The position numbers were made by a program, and so were the translations under genes. 7,912 nt of DNA from Dysgonomonas sp. (GTDB lineage: Bacteria; Bacteroidota; Bacteroidia; Bacteroidales; Dysgonomonadaceae): NCBI GenBank assembly GCA_030151105.1, contig JASLEN010000056.1, positions 1-7,912 of the forward strand, in the 5' to 3' direction. Under the pieces are notes generated by a model that had not been told where the DNA came from, searched no databases, and was given only the letters and a program-made list of their open reading frames with translations. Each line of letters begins with the position of its first letter. Position 1 is the stretch's first letter. Below are positions 7,424 to 7,912 of the stretch, piece after piece.

Positions 7424-7456
7424 AAAAGGCTCAAATCACAATGATTTGAGCCTTTT
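7424..7456. terminator. Bidirectional rho-independent terminator between ygiQ and the M48-like gene
   Basis: AAAAGGCTCAAATCA (7424-7438) pairs perfectly with TGATTTGAGCCTTTT (7442-7456) across a three-base loop CAA, giving a 15 bp stem. The plus strand ends in five T and the minus strand in TTTTCTATT. It lies 60 bases after the ygiQ stop and 28 bases past the stop of the opposing gene, so it serves both convergent transcripts. Confidence 0.92.
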
Positions 7457-7483
7457 TCATTCTTTCAGAGTATCTCTCTAAAA

Positions 7484-7912
7484 TTATCTAGCGTTGTTAG
7501 CCATAACAAATTTAGATGCTACAGTAGCTTGGATTACATTAGCATCTTCTTCGTCAAGATCATCGCTCTCTAGGTCAATTTGTCCTAGTGATTGGATCTT
7601 AGTAAGAAGTGAGTTGAATCCTTCTACATTTCCACCTTCTTTTTTCAAATAGTCTTTAGCAAATTTGTCTGCTTTTTTGTTTTGCTCTACAGAGTATGGC
7701 AATTGAAGTAGTTCGTTGATGATAGAACCAAATTGGTCACCAGAAAATGACATCATTTTTTCTATTTGAGCAGCCCCTGCACCTTCAGCGCTATCTCCCG
7801 AAGCAGCTTTGATCAGGTTCTCACGAACATTATTAGATTCAATTTGTCCAGCTTGAAGAGCAATAAGAGCTTTTACCTCATCATCTTCCAAGATATCTAG
7901 CATACCGCTATA
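7484..7912 (-). CDS. M48 peptidase-like protein (LoiP/YggG type), probable pseudoprotease; N-terminus outside the window
   Basis: The frame runs off the right edge, leaving 142 residues of the C-terminal part. The Met at 7903 is internal: the codons before it read YSG, and YSGMLDILEDDEV matches the M48 segment SGLMDIMTDNEV that precedes the zinc motif in LoiP. Active M48 peptidases then have HEIGH; here the aligned bases 7844-7858 encode LQAGQ. Further on, LPYSVEQNKKADKFAKDYLKK matches the family's FSRSQESEADDFSFDLLKK segment, but the zinc ligand Glu of ExxxD is Asn (7679-7681), while the Asp is kept. Both His, the catalytic Glu and the third ligand are thus replaced, while the fold-defining surroundings are preserved. 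The reading frame is intact, so this looks like a maintained non-catalytic homologue rather than a decayed gene. Active relatives are mostly envelope lipoproteins; the signal peptide would lie off-window. The tail is acidic (DLESDDLDEED). It converges on ygiQ and shares its terminator. Confidence 0.75.
   Translation of the reverse strand, partial: YSGMLDILEDDEVKALIALQAGQIESNNVRENLIKAASGDSAEGAGAAQIEKMMSFSGDQFGSIINELLQLPYSVEQNKKADKFAKDYLKKEGGNVEGFNSLLTKIQSLGQIDLESDDLDEEDANVIQATVASKFVMANNAR

Overview
The window looks like ordinary chromosomal DNA from an AT-rich member of the Bacteroidota, most likely order Bacteroidales. Four things point there. The outer-membrane assembly protein is a TamL-type lipoprotein. 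The dihydroorotase carries a DDQVHFR metal motif that I associate with this phylum. Promoter candidates match the Bacteroides-type -7 element TAnnTTTG. Starts lack clear Shine-Dalgarno sequences. No sequence feature fixes the genus.

Layout, left to right. (1) 1-2164, plus strand: the 3' part of miaA (tRNA A37 prenylation), followed after 11 bases by pyrC (dihydroorotase). They look like one transcript, ending at a strong hairpin at 2187-2224. (2) 2225-2905: about 680 bases of very A-rich DNA with no convincing gene. It holds several inverted repeats, one minus-strand promoter-like site near 2868, one weak minus-strand terminator-like hairpin near 2357, and a possible insertion-sequence-end relic. 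(3) 2906-5230, minus strand: a 774-residue Omp85/BamA-TamA superfamily lipoprotein (TamL). (4) 5231-5540: a divergent intergenic region with one Bacteroides-type promoter candidate in each direction. (5) 5541-7364, plus strand: a YgiQ-family radical SAM protein. (6) 7365-7483: a convergent gap with an excellent bidirectional terminator (15 bp perfect stem). (7) 7484 to the right edge, minus strand: the C-terminal part of an M48 (LoiP/YggG-like) protein whose zinc and catalytic residues all appear to be substituted.

The genes do not form one pathway: they cover tRNA modification, pyrimidine synthesis, outer-membrane biogenesis, an uncharacterised radical SAM enzyme and an envelope M48 homologue. 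The most interesting item is the right-edge M48 homologue, which aligns well with active members but reads LQAGQ where HEIGH is expected and NKKAD where ExxxD is expected, so it is probably a pseudoprotease. No CRISPR array, tRNA, rRNA, intact mobile element or defence system was found.
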